Numbered from the stretch's first letter, positions 1 through 7,011 are shown. The stretch is 28,801 nucleotides of DNA from Candidatus Peribacteraceae bacterium (GCA_018061525.1 JAGOUB010000001.1:1-28801), one strand, 5' to 3'. The notes: a model not told the origin generated them from the letters alone. Made by a program: numbers and translations.

Positions 1-126
1 CTCATGGCCTTCGTCAACCGCACCGGCGGCCTGCTCCTCAACACGAGCAACAAGACCGAGCTGGCCCTCGGCTACGGGACGCTCTACGGCGACCTGTGCG
101 GCGGAATCGCGCCGATCGCCAATCTC
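1..126 (+). pseudogene. nadE: NAD+ synthetase (NadE), internal fragment, 3' end missing
   Basis: The first 42 codons, entered from the window edge, match the ATP-pyrophosphatase domain of NAD+ synthetase, which makes NAD from deamido-NAD. Visible are the substrate-binding stretch LNTSNKTELALGYGTLYGD and the following GGIAPIAN. In intact NadE proteins this segment is followed by roughly 70-100 more residues. Here the similarity stops at about base 126. The same frame runs on to a stop at 457-459 only as Arg/Pro/Ser-rich nonsense that shadows the next gene, and neither other frame restores NadE-like sequence. The gene therefore looks cut off by a deletion, a rearrangement or an assembly join. 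The part left of the window is unseen, so the gene could still be longer upstream. Family identity is fairly sure; the broken status is inferred. Confidence 0.7.
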
Positions 127-131
127 TGTTC

Positions 132-140
132 TGGTACGAT
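132..140 (+). promoter_or_regulatory. Extended -10 promoter for the receiver-domain gene
   Basis: TGG followed by TACGAT (135-140) forms an extended -10 element that ends six bases before the GTG at 147. This predicts an essentially leaderless transcript. No good -35 is seen. The element lies right at the break in nadE. Confidence 0.4.
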
Positions 141-146
141 CCGGCC

Positions 147-524
147 GTGGCGACACTCCTCATCGTCGATGACTCCGCCGAGAAGCGCGCGATGCTCCGC
201 TCCGCTGCCGCCCGGCGCTGGTCCGGCGCGGTGCGCGAGGCGGCTACCACCGACGAGGCGCTCGCGCTCCTCCCCTCGCTGCCCGACGTGGCGGCGGCCT
301 TCATCGATTACTACATCCCGGCGGCAAACGGCCCCGCCGTCATCCGCGTCGTGCGTGCCGCGTTCCCGCGCGCCAAGATCGCGCTCGTCAGCTCGGCCGA
401 CAATCGTGACAACGCCGCCGAGGCCATCGCCGCCGGCGCCGACGAGATCGTGTGCGTGAGCTTGCCCGGAGCGGCCGAGCGGCTGGGTGCCCTGCTGACG
501 GAGTGGGAGGCGGAGATCGCATAA
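147..524 (+). CDS. Degenerate stand-alone response-regulator receiver protein
   Basis: A 125-residue single-domain CheY-like protein with no output domain. The N-terminus LLIVDD gives the acidic pair D8/D9. The probable phospho-acceptor is D54 in AFIDYYIP, and S82 in ALVSS sits where the conserved Ser/Thr lies. The lysine that normally precedes proline near the C-terminus is missing: the segment is GADEIVCVSLP, with Val at the expected Lys position. Loss of that Lys usually weakens the phosphorylation switch, so it may act as a pseudo-receiver. The start chosen is GTG 147, six bases after a -10 element. A GTG at 96 is also in frame but would lie inside the nadE remnant. No histidine kinase is nearby. 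Family assignment is good; function is unknown. Confidence 0.75.
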   Translation: MATLLIVDDSAEKRAMLRSAAARRWSGAVREAATTDEALALLPSLPDVAAAFIDYYIPAANGPAVIRVVRAAFPRAKIALVSSADNRDNAAEAIAAGADEIVCVSLPGAAERLGALLTEWEAEIA

Positions 525-584
525 TGGACATAAAACATGAAGTGTGTTTCGATGGCGCATCTTTCACTTTCAACGTCGGAATTT

Positions 585-590
585 GAGGAG
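585..590 (+). promoter_or_regulatory. Shine-Dalgarno that fixes the start of the EamA-like gene
   Basis: GAGGAG lies seven bases before ATG 598 and pairs with the CCTCC of the 16S 3' end found in this window. It favours ATG 598 over the in-frame upstream ATG at 544. Confidence 0.7.
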
Positions 591-597
591 TCTATCG

Positions 598-1020
598 ATG
601 ACAGGTCTTCAGTTCGCGTTCTTGGCGATGGTCACGACGGTGTGCCAGCACTTCGCGCTGCGCCGGATCGGTTGCTCGCCCGGAATCACGATGCTCACAG
701 CGGTTGTGGTAGTAGTGGGCGGGATGTTGGCAGTCCGGTACGAACCGCTCCGACTACCGCTCGGCCTGCGAGGCTGGGTGTTCTGGATGCTGCTCGGAGT
801 CTTCCTCGGTGCCACCCGCTTCTTCATCGCTAAGTCGTATCAGGCGGGAGCTGGCGAAGCTGTGGTCATCACCGTGCTCAGCATGGCACCGGTTGTGAGC
901 GCCTTGCTTACCGGAATAATTGAATGGCGCTGGCCGACCCTTCGTGAGCTGGTCGCGGCTTGCCTGGTCACCGCCGCTGTCATGGTCCTGGTGTTAGGGA
1001 AGGAGCCGCCGACCAAGTGA
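598..1020 (+). CDS. EamA/DMT-like small membrane protein (single repeat)
   Basis: A 140-residue very hydrophobic protein with about five predicted membrane helices (near residues 4-20, 29-46, 58-75, 83-105 and 112-132). The last two helices, with SMAPVVSALLTGIIEW between them and a GKEPP tail, look like one EamA repeat of the drug/metabolite transporter superfamily. Full-length EamA transporters have two such repeats and ten helices, so this half-size protein would have to dimerise. The substrate cannot be predicted. It starts after a clear Shine-Dalgarno and ends at a strong terminator, so it is a single-gene unit. The 70 bases upstream are more AT-rich than the surroundings. Moderate confidence in family, none in substrate. 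Confidence 0.7.
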   Translation: MTGLQFAFLAMVTTVCQHFALRRIGCSPGITMLTAVVVVVGGMLAVRYEPLRLPLGLRGWVFWMLLGVFLGATRFFIAKSYQAGAGEAVVITVLSMAPVVSALLTGIIEWRWPTLRELVAACLVTAAVMVLVLGKEPPTK

Positions 1021-1025
1021 GGATC

Positions 1026-1053
1026 GGGCCTGTCGTGAGACAGGCCCATTTGT
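1026..1053 (+). terminator. Rho-independent terminator after the EamA-like gene
   Basis: A perfect 9-bp stem, GGGCCTGTC / GACAGGCCC, with a GTGA loop is followed by a short T-rich run. It begins five bases after the stop codon. Confidence 0.8.
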
Positions 1054-1061
1054 TGCGCCTG

Positions 1062-1070
1062 TGTTATCGT
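1062..1070 (+). promoter_or_regulatory. Extended -10 promoter for the glycosyltransferase gene
   Basis: TGT directly precedes TATCGT (1065-1070), six bases before the GTG start at 1077. This fits the leaderless arrangement seen repeatedly in the window. Confidence 0.45.
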
Positions 1071-1076
1071 GTTCCT

Positions 1077-2183
1077 GTGCGCATCCTCTTCACCCGCTTC
1101 CCGCTCGAAAGCGCGCTCGGCGGCGCCGAGATCCAGACGCTCGCGCTCATGGAGGGACTCCGCGCCCGCGGCCATGAGGTTTCCTTCCTTGGCAGTTGCC
1201 CGGTCCTGCTGCGCCTCACACGCGAGGCCGGTTTCGCCGCGTTGGCGCTTGATGTCGGCGAACCGCCGGTGAGCGCCAAACTCGCGGCCAGCTTCGGCTG
1301 GCGCCAGCGCCGAATGCGCGCCGCGCTCGAGCAGGCGTTGGCCGATCTGCCCGCACCCGACGCGGTCTGCATGCTCAGCCTCAGCGAGAAACTACTGCTC
1401 ACCGCGCCTCTCGCAGCCCGCGGCGTGCGTGTCCTCTGGATCGAGCACGACCGCCTGGGTCGTTGGCTCAAGATGAATCCCTGGCGCCCGCGTCTGCGCC
1501 ACCTGGCGCCGCTGGCCACTACCGTCGCCGTCTCGGAGCTGAGCCGCCGTCTCTACAGAGAGATGGGCTGGCCCGCCGATCACACCGTCGCCATCGGCAA
1601 CGGCGTCGATACCGACCGCTTCGCCGTCCTACCCCTGCCGCCGTCGCGCACCGGTCCGTTGCAGGTCGGCTGTGTTGCCCGCCTGACGCGCGACAAGGGC
1701 GTCGATCTGTTGGTCGAGGCCGTCGCCGGCCTGCCCGAGATCTTCCTGACGCTCGTCGGCTCCGGCCGTGATGAGGCCGAGGTGCGCGCTGCCATGGCCG
1801 CCGCCCGCGCCCGCGGCACCGACGTGGCGCTGCTGACGCCGCCGCTCGATACGGCCGAGTTCCTGCGTGAGCGCGACGTGCTCGTCCTCCCCTCGCGCGA
1901 CCACGACCCCTTCGGCCTGGTGGCCGCTGAGGCGATGGCTGCCGGCCGTGCCGTGATCGTCACCGGCGCCTGCGGTATCGCCGGCGAACTGCGCGACGGC
2001 GTCGACGCGCTCATCGTCCCGGCCGGCAACGCTGCCGCCCTGCGTGCCGCGATCGTCCGCCTGCGCAACGATGAAGAGCTGCGGCTGCGTCTCTGCGACA
2101 ATGCCCGCCAGACAGCCCTGGCGCGCTTCGGACTCCAGCCGATGGTCGAGGCCTACGAACGGCTGCTCACGCACAAAAAATGA
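1077..2183 (+). CDS. Glycosyltransferase family 4 (GT-B fold)
   Basis: A 368-residue protein with the two-domain GT-B plan. The N-terminal acceptor domain opens MRILFTRFPLESALGGAE, with the Gly-Gly loop typical of GT4 enzymes, followed by MEGLRARGHEV. The C-terminal donor domain has GCVARLTRDKGVDLLVEA and then DPFGLVAAEAMAAGRAVI. In that last motif the first Glu of the usual E-x7-E nucleotide-sugar signature is Asp (D277, with E285 as the second). It would transfer a sugar from a nucleotide donor to a glycan or lipid at the cytoplasmic face of the membrane; donor and acceptor are unknown. The start is GTG 1077; in-frame upstream sequence overlaps the preceding gene and terminator. The stop overlaps a terminator serving the opposite strand. 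Confidence 0.85.
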   Translation: MRILFTRFPLESALGGAEIQTLALMEGLRARGHEVSFLGSCPVLLRLTREAGFAALALDVGEPPVSAKLAASFGWRQRRMRAALEQALADLPAPDAVCMLSLSEKLLLTAPLAARGVRVLWIEHDRLGRWLKMNPWRPRLRHLAPLATTVAVSELSRRLYREMGWPADHTVAIGNGVDTDRFAVLPLPPSRTGPLQVGCVARLTRDKGVDLLVEAVAGLPEIFLTLVGSGRDEAEVRAAMAAARARGTDVALLTPPLDTAEFLRERDVLVLPSRDHDPFGLVAAEAMAAGRAVIVTGACGIAGELRDGVDALIVPAGNAAALRAAIVRLRNDEELRLRLCDNARQTALARFGLQPMVEAYERLLTHKK

Positions 2184-2206
2184 CCCGTCACACATGGTGA
2201 CGGGTC
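2175..2206 (-). terminator. Rho-independent terminator for the minus-strand 2236-3893 unit
   Basis: Read on the minus strand, a perfect 10-bp stem GACCCGTCAC / GTGACGGGTC with a 5-nt loop is followed by TTTTTT. It overlaps the stop codon of the convergent glycosyltransferase gene and can stop both transcripts. Confidence 0.85.
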
Positions 2207-2235
2207 GGGGAGATGTTTCAACGAGCGAAGAAGGA

Positions 2236-2880
2236 TCAACAGTCGGGCGTGATCTGCATCATCAGCTGCAGCGCCAGGTTCGGCTTGCCCTTGCCACCGA
2301 TGGGCGGCGTGCCGGTATCGGCCTGGCCCTTGCAGCAGTTGTAGAACGTCAGCGTGGTCTGGAAGTGCTGCTCGAGGACGGGGCGGGCGTCGGCGGTGAA
2401 GAGCCTGCGGTACTGCTTGCCCTCGTCGCTGTGGGGCGGGAGGGTCAGCTCCTGCTGCTTCTCGGCGAGCTGGCGCTTGAGGGCGGCCATGCCCAGCGGC
2501 AGGTCGGCCTCGAGCTGCTCCAGTGTGACGGTCGGGATGACGAGGTCGCTCGTGCTGGCCACGGCGATGATGTGCTCACAGTGCAGGAAGGACATGTGCA
2601 CGCGCGGGTACTGCGGGCCGACGGCCAGCCAGAGGGCGTCGGTGAAGATGCGGCTGACCTGGGCGAGGATGGCGGGCTGCTTGTGCAGGCACTTCTTGAG
2701 CTGGAGCGGCGAACGCTCGGCCTCGGCCGCCAGCTGGTCGAGGAACTGGATGGCCAGCGGCAGGTCGCTGAACAGCGGGCCGTCATCCTTGCGGAAGAAC
2801 GGCAGCAGGTCGGCGTTGGTCGCCTGAGTCAGGTTCGGGAACAGGTTGGCAGCCGCGGCCGCCACGGTCGGGATCGACAT
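2236..2880 (-). CDS. Unknown protein, downstream partner of the CooC-like ATPase
   Basis: A 214-residue soluble protein with no signal peptide or membrane helix and no family I recognise. It is mostly helical-looking, with an Ala-rich N-terminus (MSIPTVAAAAANLFPNL), a Leu/Glu/Gln-rich middle and several Cys and His residues (KKCLHK, FLHCEH, YNCCKG and a C-terminal PDC). The Cys/His content next to a CooC-like ATPase could mean metal handling, but this is conjecture. The ATG at 2880 is chosen because a strong Shine-Dalgarno lies six bases upstream. The gene starts 62 bases after the ATPase stop, on the same strand and before a shared terminator, so a two-gene operon is likely. Confidence 0.65.
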   Translation of the reverse strand: MSIPTVAAAAANLFPNLTQATNADLLPFFRKDDGPLFSDLPLAIQFLDQLAAEAERSPLQLKKCLHKQPAILAQVSRIFTDALWLAVGPQYPRVHMSFLHCEHIIAVASTSDLVIPTVTLEQLEADLPLGMAALKRQLAEKQQELTLPPHSDEGKQYRRLFTADARPVLEQHFQTTLTFYNCCKGQADTGTPPIGGKGKPNLALQLMMQITPDC

Positions 2881-2886
2881 AGAAAA

Positions 2887-2892
2887 CTCCTT
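2887..2892 (-). promoter_or_regulatory. Shine-Dalgarno of the second gene in the CooC-like operon
   Basis: AAGGAG on the minus strand, six bases before ATG 2880. An SD on this internal operon gene contrasts with the leaderless arrangement predicted for the first gene. Confidence 0.7.
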
Positions 2893-2942
2893 CGGTCGGT
2901 GATGAGAAACATCGGACGATTGCCACGCACCATGCGCAGCCT

Positions 2943-3893
2943 TCAAGAGACGGCTGTCTCCTCAAGGCTGAGGACGGCCTCGTCCCAGTCGAACGAGGGG
3001 TCAATCTGATTCGCTAAGTCATGCCCGTGCGCAGCGTTCGCCCACGAGAGAGCGTTTCGGCGGTGGAACTCGTGTGCCAGCCGCGTGAAGCGTGCACCGT
3101 CACGACGCACCGTTCGGCGCAGGATTGCTTCCACCGCACCGCGGGCTGCGATCGGCAGGACGGCTGCATCCAGACCGCCGTCGCGCTCGCTGTCCTTCAG
3201 GGCTGGCACATGGGGAAAAGCGATGAACGGCTCACCGAGTTCGCGGCGCAAGAAGGCGACGTCAGCGTCGGTCTCCACCTTGTTGCCCACCACCACGCGC
3301 GGCAGACCGAACGCGTCGGCGTGTTCGCGATATTGCCGCCAGACGGCCAACGATTGGCGCGTGGGTTCCACGGCAAACACCGTCAGGTCGAAGCGCGTGA
3401 AGAGTCCCGAGGCCAGCATATCGGCGCCGGCGGTCATATCGACGAACGTTCGCTCGTCACCGCGCAACACCAGGTGGTTGAGCAGCAGTTCCACCGACCC
3501 GGTCTTGCCGTGATAGCAGCGCACGCCCACATCGTCCTCGTCCACCGCACCCGCCCGCAGGAGGCGGAGCGATCCGCGCTGGTCGGCTTCGGCGAAGAGC
3601 GGGTCATCGAGTCCGGCAATGAGGCCGGAGCCGCGTCCCGGGGGCGTGGTCTTGATCACGGGCGTGTCACCCGCGAGTCGGGCATTACTACCGCGGATAC
3701 GCTGCTTCAAGGTGGGCAGTCGCTCGTGGAGTGTCGGTGCGGCATTGGGCAGAGCGAGGAGATCGCCCAAGGTTTGGTTGAGGTCGGCATCGATCACCAG
3801 CGCGGGCCGGCCGGTTTCCGCCCATAGCAGCGCGCAGAGCGCCGCGAGGGTGCTCTTGCCGCTGCCGCCTTTGCCGAGGAATCCGATCACCAT
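2943..3893 (-). CDS. CooC/MinD-like P-loop ATPase
   Basis: A 316-residue SIMIBI-class ATPase. The N-terminus MVIGFLGKGGSGKSTLAAL carries the deviant Walker A with the extra lysine (K8) besides K13, followed by LVIDADLN. FVDMTAGADML is the Walker B/switch region. The overall layout resembles CooC, the nickel-insertion ATPase for carbon monoxide dehydrogenase. CooC binds metal through a Cys-X-Cys pair at the dimer interface; here the matching place reads C126-Y-H128, so the site may be Cys-X-His or lost. No CO dehydrogenase or other nickel enzyme is in the window, so the client protein is unknown and a ParA/MinD-type role is possible. It is first in a probable two-gene operon. Confidence 0.75.
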   Translation of the reverse strand: MVIGFLGKGGSGKSTLAALCALLWAETGRPALVIDADLNQTLGDLLALPNAAPTLHERLPTLKQRIRGSNARLAGDTPVIKTTPPGRGSGLIAGLDDPLFAEADQRGSLRLLRAGAVDEDDVGVRCYHGKTGSVELLLNHLVLRGDERTFVDMTAGADMLASGLFTRFDLTVFAVEPTRQSLAVWRQYREHADAFGLPRVVVGNKVETDADVAFLRRELGEPFIAFPHVPALKDSERDGGLDAAVLPIAARGAVEAILRRTVRRDGARFTRLAHEFHRRNALSWANAAHGHDLANQIDPSFDWDEAVLSLEETAVS

Positions 3894-3901
3894 GGCTCCG
3901 C

Positions 3902-3929
3902 ATCATATGAATAACTTTTGCAAATGCAA
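3902..3929 (-). promoter_or_regulatory. Sigma-70-type promoter of the CooC-like operon
   Basis: On the minus strand TTGCAT (-35, 3929-3924) and TATGAT (-10, 3907-3902) are separated by 16 bp. The -10 ends eight bases before the ATG at 3893, so transcription should begin at or next to the start codon. Confidence 0.65.
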
Positions 3930-3940
3930 GTATTTTGCAA
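3916..3940. promoter_or_regulatory. TTGCAA-type repeat cluster, possible operator
   Basis: Three closely spaced TGCAA hexamers occur here: TTGCAA (3918-3923), ATGCAA (3924-3929) and TTGCAA (3935-3940). The first and last sit in TTTTGCAA words exactly 17 bases apart, and TTGCA-AA-TGCAA is an inverted repeat. They overlap the -35 and spacer of the CooC-like promoter, which suggests a repressor or activator site. The block is markedly AT-rich against its surroundings. Confidence 0.35.
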
Positions 3941-4041
3941 TTACTTCGGATCAGGATGAAGCGGATGGCTGGCCAAGGCCAAGGGTTCTTCGGGGTATCT
4001 CCCGAAAATCTTTCCGAAATCGGTCGGCGCCGGGCGGCCGA

Positions 4042-4050
4042 TGCTATAGT
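4042..4050 (+). promoter_or_regulatory. Extended -10 promoter of the amidase-SpoIID gene
   Basis: TGC-TATAGT ends nine bases before ATG 4060. No consensus -35 is visible, as is common for extended -10 promoters. Confidence 0.55.
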
Positions 4051-4059
4051 GCGATCTCC

Positions 4060-6627
4060 ATGCTGACCTGCCTGACGTGCGCCGCGGTGGCGCTCCTCTC
4101 CGCCGCCATCCCACACCAATCCGTCCAAGATTTCCCGAACGGTATCGATGCCGTCTCGGTCGGATTCCAAGCGGAGACGCGCGCGGTCGCAGTCCGTCCC
4201 GTGCTGCCCGACGGCACGCGCGGCCAGTGGAGCGAGCTCGCGATCGAAAACGAGCAGGATCCGACTCTCGTCGAGAGCAACTTGGTGATGTTCCCACGCG
4301 GCGTCACGCGCGTGGAGTGGCGCGTATCGGGCGCGACGCCGGCGGTCCATCCTATCGTCATTTCCTCGGCGCTGCCGACCATCCAGATCGCCGCGATCAA
4401 CGAGGTCTCGTCGCCCTTCATCATGACGCGCTCGCAGTGGGGTGCCGACGAGTCCTTCTCTACCACCTCGGCCCGTCCCAGTACGGCCCCCGCGGCCGAT
4501 TCCGTCTCGGACGTGGGTGACAACGGCGGCAGTTCGCAGCGCGAGAAGGACTGCTTGGCCGACCAGACGAACTACCCGAACGAATTCAAAATTTCCTCTA
4601 CCTCACGCACGAACGCCGACGGCGACACGCTGCGCTGGCCGTGGCAGTACTCGCCCAAGGTGAAGCTCTTCGTGGTGCACCACACCGCCGGCCTGGTGAG
4701 CGGCGACGGCCGCAGCGGCCTCGAGCGCATGCGCGCCCTCTACCAATTCCACGCCAACAGCCGCGGCTGGGGCGACATCGGCTACCACTACATCGTCGAT
4801 GAATCGGGCCAGGTCTACGAAGGCAAGAGCGGCGGCAAGTCGGTGGTGGGCGGTCATGCCTACTGCCACAACGTCGGCACGATTGGCATTTCGCTCATGG
4901 GCAACTTCGACGAGGAGCGCCCGACACAGGCGCAGGTGAAGGCTTTGCAAAAGCTGCTCATGCTCTTGGCCGACAGCTACGACGTGGATCTTTCCAAGTC
5001 TGTTACCTATCACGGCGAGACGATGCCGGCCGTGGTGGGTCATCGCGACTTGCTCTCCACTGACTGCCCCGGCTTCGCGCTGTACGGCGTGTTGGACCAG
5101 GTGCGCAAGAACGTTCAAGACGGCGATGCGTCGTTGGGCGTCACGTTCCCGGCCTGGCCGGACGTGTCCGATAAGCCTCACGTCGACCAAGCCGAGCAGC
5201 GACGTCTGGACCGCCTGCGTGAGCGCGGCCTCACCGATCCTAGCCCATCGGCGTCGTCGTCGGCCTCGTCGGTCAAGAGGACCGGCTTCCACACCTATGC
5301 TTCCACCACGCTCACCGGCCGCCCCGGCATGCGCACGCTCGTCACGCTCACCTACGGCGCCGAGAAGACACTCCAGGCCGGCGCTTCGGGCGGCGACATT
5401 TCCCGTGCCGACGACGGCATTGGCCTCTGGTTGGCCAAGGGCGACGACCGCCAGCGCCTCAACCGCAAGGCCCTACTCCCCGAGCGCGTGCTCGCCGGAC
5501 AGAGCATCCCCGTCACCTTCGAGATCCAGTTCCCGGCCGAGACCGGCACCGACCGCCTGACCATCGGCGACCTGACGCTGACGCTCGTCACCGAAGGCCG
5601 TCGCATGCCCACCGCGCCGGGCCAGGTGCCGGCGTCTTCCTCCAGCCGCCGCTCGTCATCCTCGTCCATCCGCTCCTCGTCTTCGTCCCGCCCGCGCTCG
5701 TCGTCCAGCGTCAGCTCGTCGCGTTCGTCCTCGTCGAGCCGCTCAGCATCCTCGTCTCGGAGCTCCTCGTCCCGCGCCTCGTCGTCTTCCTCCAAGTCGA
5801 GCGTCACGCTGCCGAGCTCGACCATCCGCATCCGCCTGACGGCCGTCAGCGGCGGCGACACGGCCTCCGTCACCGTCCCCTCGGGCACCAACGTCGGCTC
5901 GTCCTCGGTCTCGTCGACCGCGTCGCTGGTACTCGCGCGCGACAACGGTGCCTGTTCCGTCATGCAAGGCCAGCAGACCGTCGCCTCGGCGGCCGTGGTG
6001 CGCCTGGCGCCCGGCGAGGGCAAATTCACAACCATCGGCGACCGCAAGTACCGCGGTGTCGTGGAGTGTCGCGTGATCGGCGACAAGCTGGTGGTGATCA
6101 ACGAGCTGCCGCTGGAGGACTACATGCGCGGCATCAGCGAAGAACCCGATACCGAGCCCTACGAGAAACAGCGCGCCTTCGCCATCGCCGCCCGCACGTA
6201 CGCCGCGTTCTACCTGAGCCCCGACAACCGCAAGTTCCCGGACATGCCCTACGACGGCAGCGACAGCCCGGCCGAGTTCCAGGCCTACGCCGGCGTCACG
6301 CTCGAAGAAAAGAACCCGCGCTGGCTCAAGGCCGTCGATTCCACCGCCAGCGAAGTGCTGACGGTCGGCGGTTCCATCATCAAAGCGCCCTACTTCTCCA
6401 GCGACGACGGCCGCACCCGCGCACCTATCGAGGCCGGCTGGAAAAGCTTCCCGCACGCCGAAGTGTTTTCCTCCAAAGACGATCCCTGGTGCGACGGCAT
6501 GACACTCCGCGGTCACGGCGTGGGCATGAGCGGCTGCGGCGCCGAAGGCCAGGCTAATGAAGGCAAAACGGCCGAGCAGATCCTGGGCTACTACTACCCG
6601 GGAACACTGATCAGCGTGGCGAAGTGA
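4060..6627 (+). CDS. Secreted PGRP/amidase_2 - SpoIID fusion, peptidoglycan hydrolase
   Basis: An 855-residue protein with an apparent N-terminal signal sequence (MLTCLTCAAVALLSAAIP). A beta-rich region comes first, then a PGRP-like N-acetylmuramoyl-L-alanine amidase domain (about 200-345). It has zinc ligands H207 (in VVHHTAG), H328 (GHRD) and C336 (TDCPG), plus GYHYIVDESG. A second beta-rich segment (about 400-520) and a Ser/Arg linker (about 526-588) precede a SpoIID-like domain (about 600-855) with LPLEDYMRGISEEP, AFAIAARTYAAFYL and GHGVGMSGCGAEGQ. E694 in SEEP aligns by eye with the catalytic Glu of SpoIID. SpoIID cuts glycan strands whose stem peptides have been removed by an amidase, so the two activities are complementary. 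It should act outside the membrane in wall remodelling. ATG 4060 is chosen for the signal sequence and the promoter just upstream. Confidence 0.88.
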   Translation: MLTCLTCAAVALLSAAIPHQSVQDFPNGIDAVSVGFQAETRAVAVRPVLPDGTRGQWSELAIENEQDPTLVESNLVMFPRGVTRVEWRVSGATPAVHPIVISSALPTIQIAAINEVSSPFIMTRSQWGADESFSTTSARPSTAPAADSVSDVGDNGGSSQREKDCLADQTNYPNEFKISSTSRTNADGDTLRWPWQYSPKVKLFVVHHTAGLVSGDGRSGLERMRALYQFHANSRGWGDIGYHYIVDESGQVYEGKSGGKSVVGGHAYCHNVGTIGISLMGNFDEERPTQAQVKALQKLLMLLADSYDVDLSKSVTYHGETMPAVVGHRDLLSTDCPGFALYGVLDQVRKNVQDGDASLGVTFPAWPDVSDKPHVDQAEQRRLDRLRERGLTDPSPSASSSASSVKRTGFHTYASTTLTGRPGMRTLVTLTYGAEKTLQAGASGGDISRADDGIGLWLAKGDDRQRLNRKALLPERVLAGQSIPVTFEIQFPAETGTDRLTIGDLTLTLVTEGRRMPTAPGQVPASSSSRRSSSSSIRSSSSSRPRSSSSVSSSRSSSSSRSASSSRSSSSRASSSSSKSSVTLPSSTIRIRLTAVSGGDTASVTVPSGTNVGSSSVSSTASLVLARDNGACSVMQGQQTVASAAVVRLAPGEGKFTTIGDRKYRGVVECRVIGDKLVVINELPLEDYMRGISEEPDTEPYEKQRAFAIAARTYAAFYLSPDNRKFPDMPYDGSDSPAEFQAYAGVTLEEKNPRWLKAVDSTASEVLTVGGSIIKAPYFSSDDGRTRAPIEAGWKSFPHAEVFSSKDDPWCDGMTLRGHGVGMSGCGAEGQANEGKTAEQILGYYYPGTLISVAK

Positions 6628-6635
6628 TTACTTCG
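6620..6635. terminator. Small hairpin shared by two convergent stop codons
   Basis: CGAAGT-GATT-ACTTCG folds into a 6-bp stem whose loop and edges hold the TGA of the upstream gene (6625-6627) and the TAA of the convergent gene (6628-6630). There is no T tract, so terminator strength is doubtful. Confidence 0.3.
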
Positions 6636-6912
6636 GGCAGTTGAGCGCCTTGCGCCAGCCCGCGTCCTTCGCCTCCTTCTCGGTGCAGAACCAGCGCTCG
6701 CCCTTGGCCGTATCGATGATCGTGGCCTTGTACGAGGTGCAACCGGCGACGTGGTAGATCTTCTCCTTCTTCTTGTCGGTGGAAATGTTGCCCTTGATCA
6801 GGCAGCTCTGGCTGCTGGAAGACGATGACTTGGCGGACGAGCTGCTCTTCGCTGCGAGCGCGGTCGAAGGACTGAGGACAACGAGAACGGCAAGAAGGGA
6901 GAGGAGGCGCAT
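6628..6912 (-). CDS. Small secreted sunset-domain protein
   Basis: A 94-residue exported protein: signal peptide (about 1-20, ending ALAA), a Ser/Lys-Ser linker (about 21-35) and a compact C-terminal domain. The domain has the pattern C-x-IKGNIS ... EKIYHVAGC ... KGERWFCTEKEAKDAGWRKA. I recognise this as the short domain often called the sunset domain, found at the ends of secreted nucleases or alone. Its four cysteines could form two disulfides. Biochemical role is unknown. It is convergent with the amidase-SpoIID gene with no base between the two stop codons. The start codon lies six bases after an extended -10 element, predicting a leaderless mRNA. Confidence 0.8.
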   Translation of the reverse strand: MRLLSLLAVLVVLSPSTALAAKSSSSAKSSSSSSQSCLIKGNISTDKKKEKIYHVAGCTSYKATIIDTAKGERWFCTEKEAKDAGWRKALNCPK

Positions 6913-6918
6913 GCGCAG

Positions 6919-6927
6919 ATCCTAGCA
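6919..6927 (-). promoter_or_regulatory. Extended -10 promoter of the sunset-domain gene
   Basis: On the minus strand TGC-TAGGAT (6927-6919) ends six bases before ATG 6912. Confidence 0.5.
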
Positions 6928-7011
6928 TGTTCTGAATAATTCCATTGTAAAACAGCGTGGCCGCCTCGTTGTGGTGCCGTCGCGCGATTGGCGAAGCTGT
7001 CCGCGAATAGT

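Noticed and set aside
2943..3893. CooC-like ATPase as proof of CO metabolism
   Set aside because: No CO dehydrogenase gene is present and the metal-binding pair is altered; the fold alone does not define the client.
3619..4059. In-frame N-terminal extension of the amidase-SpoIID gene by 147 residues
   Set aside because: It runs antisense through the CooC-like gene and its promoter and lacks protein-like composition; the signal sequence and promoter place the start at 4060.
5352..6101. Long acidic reading frame antisense to the Ser-rich linker
   Set aside because: Asp/Glu-rich sequence is simply the complement of Ser codons in the real gene; no start signal or domain.
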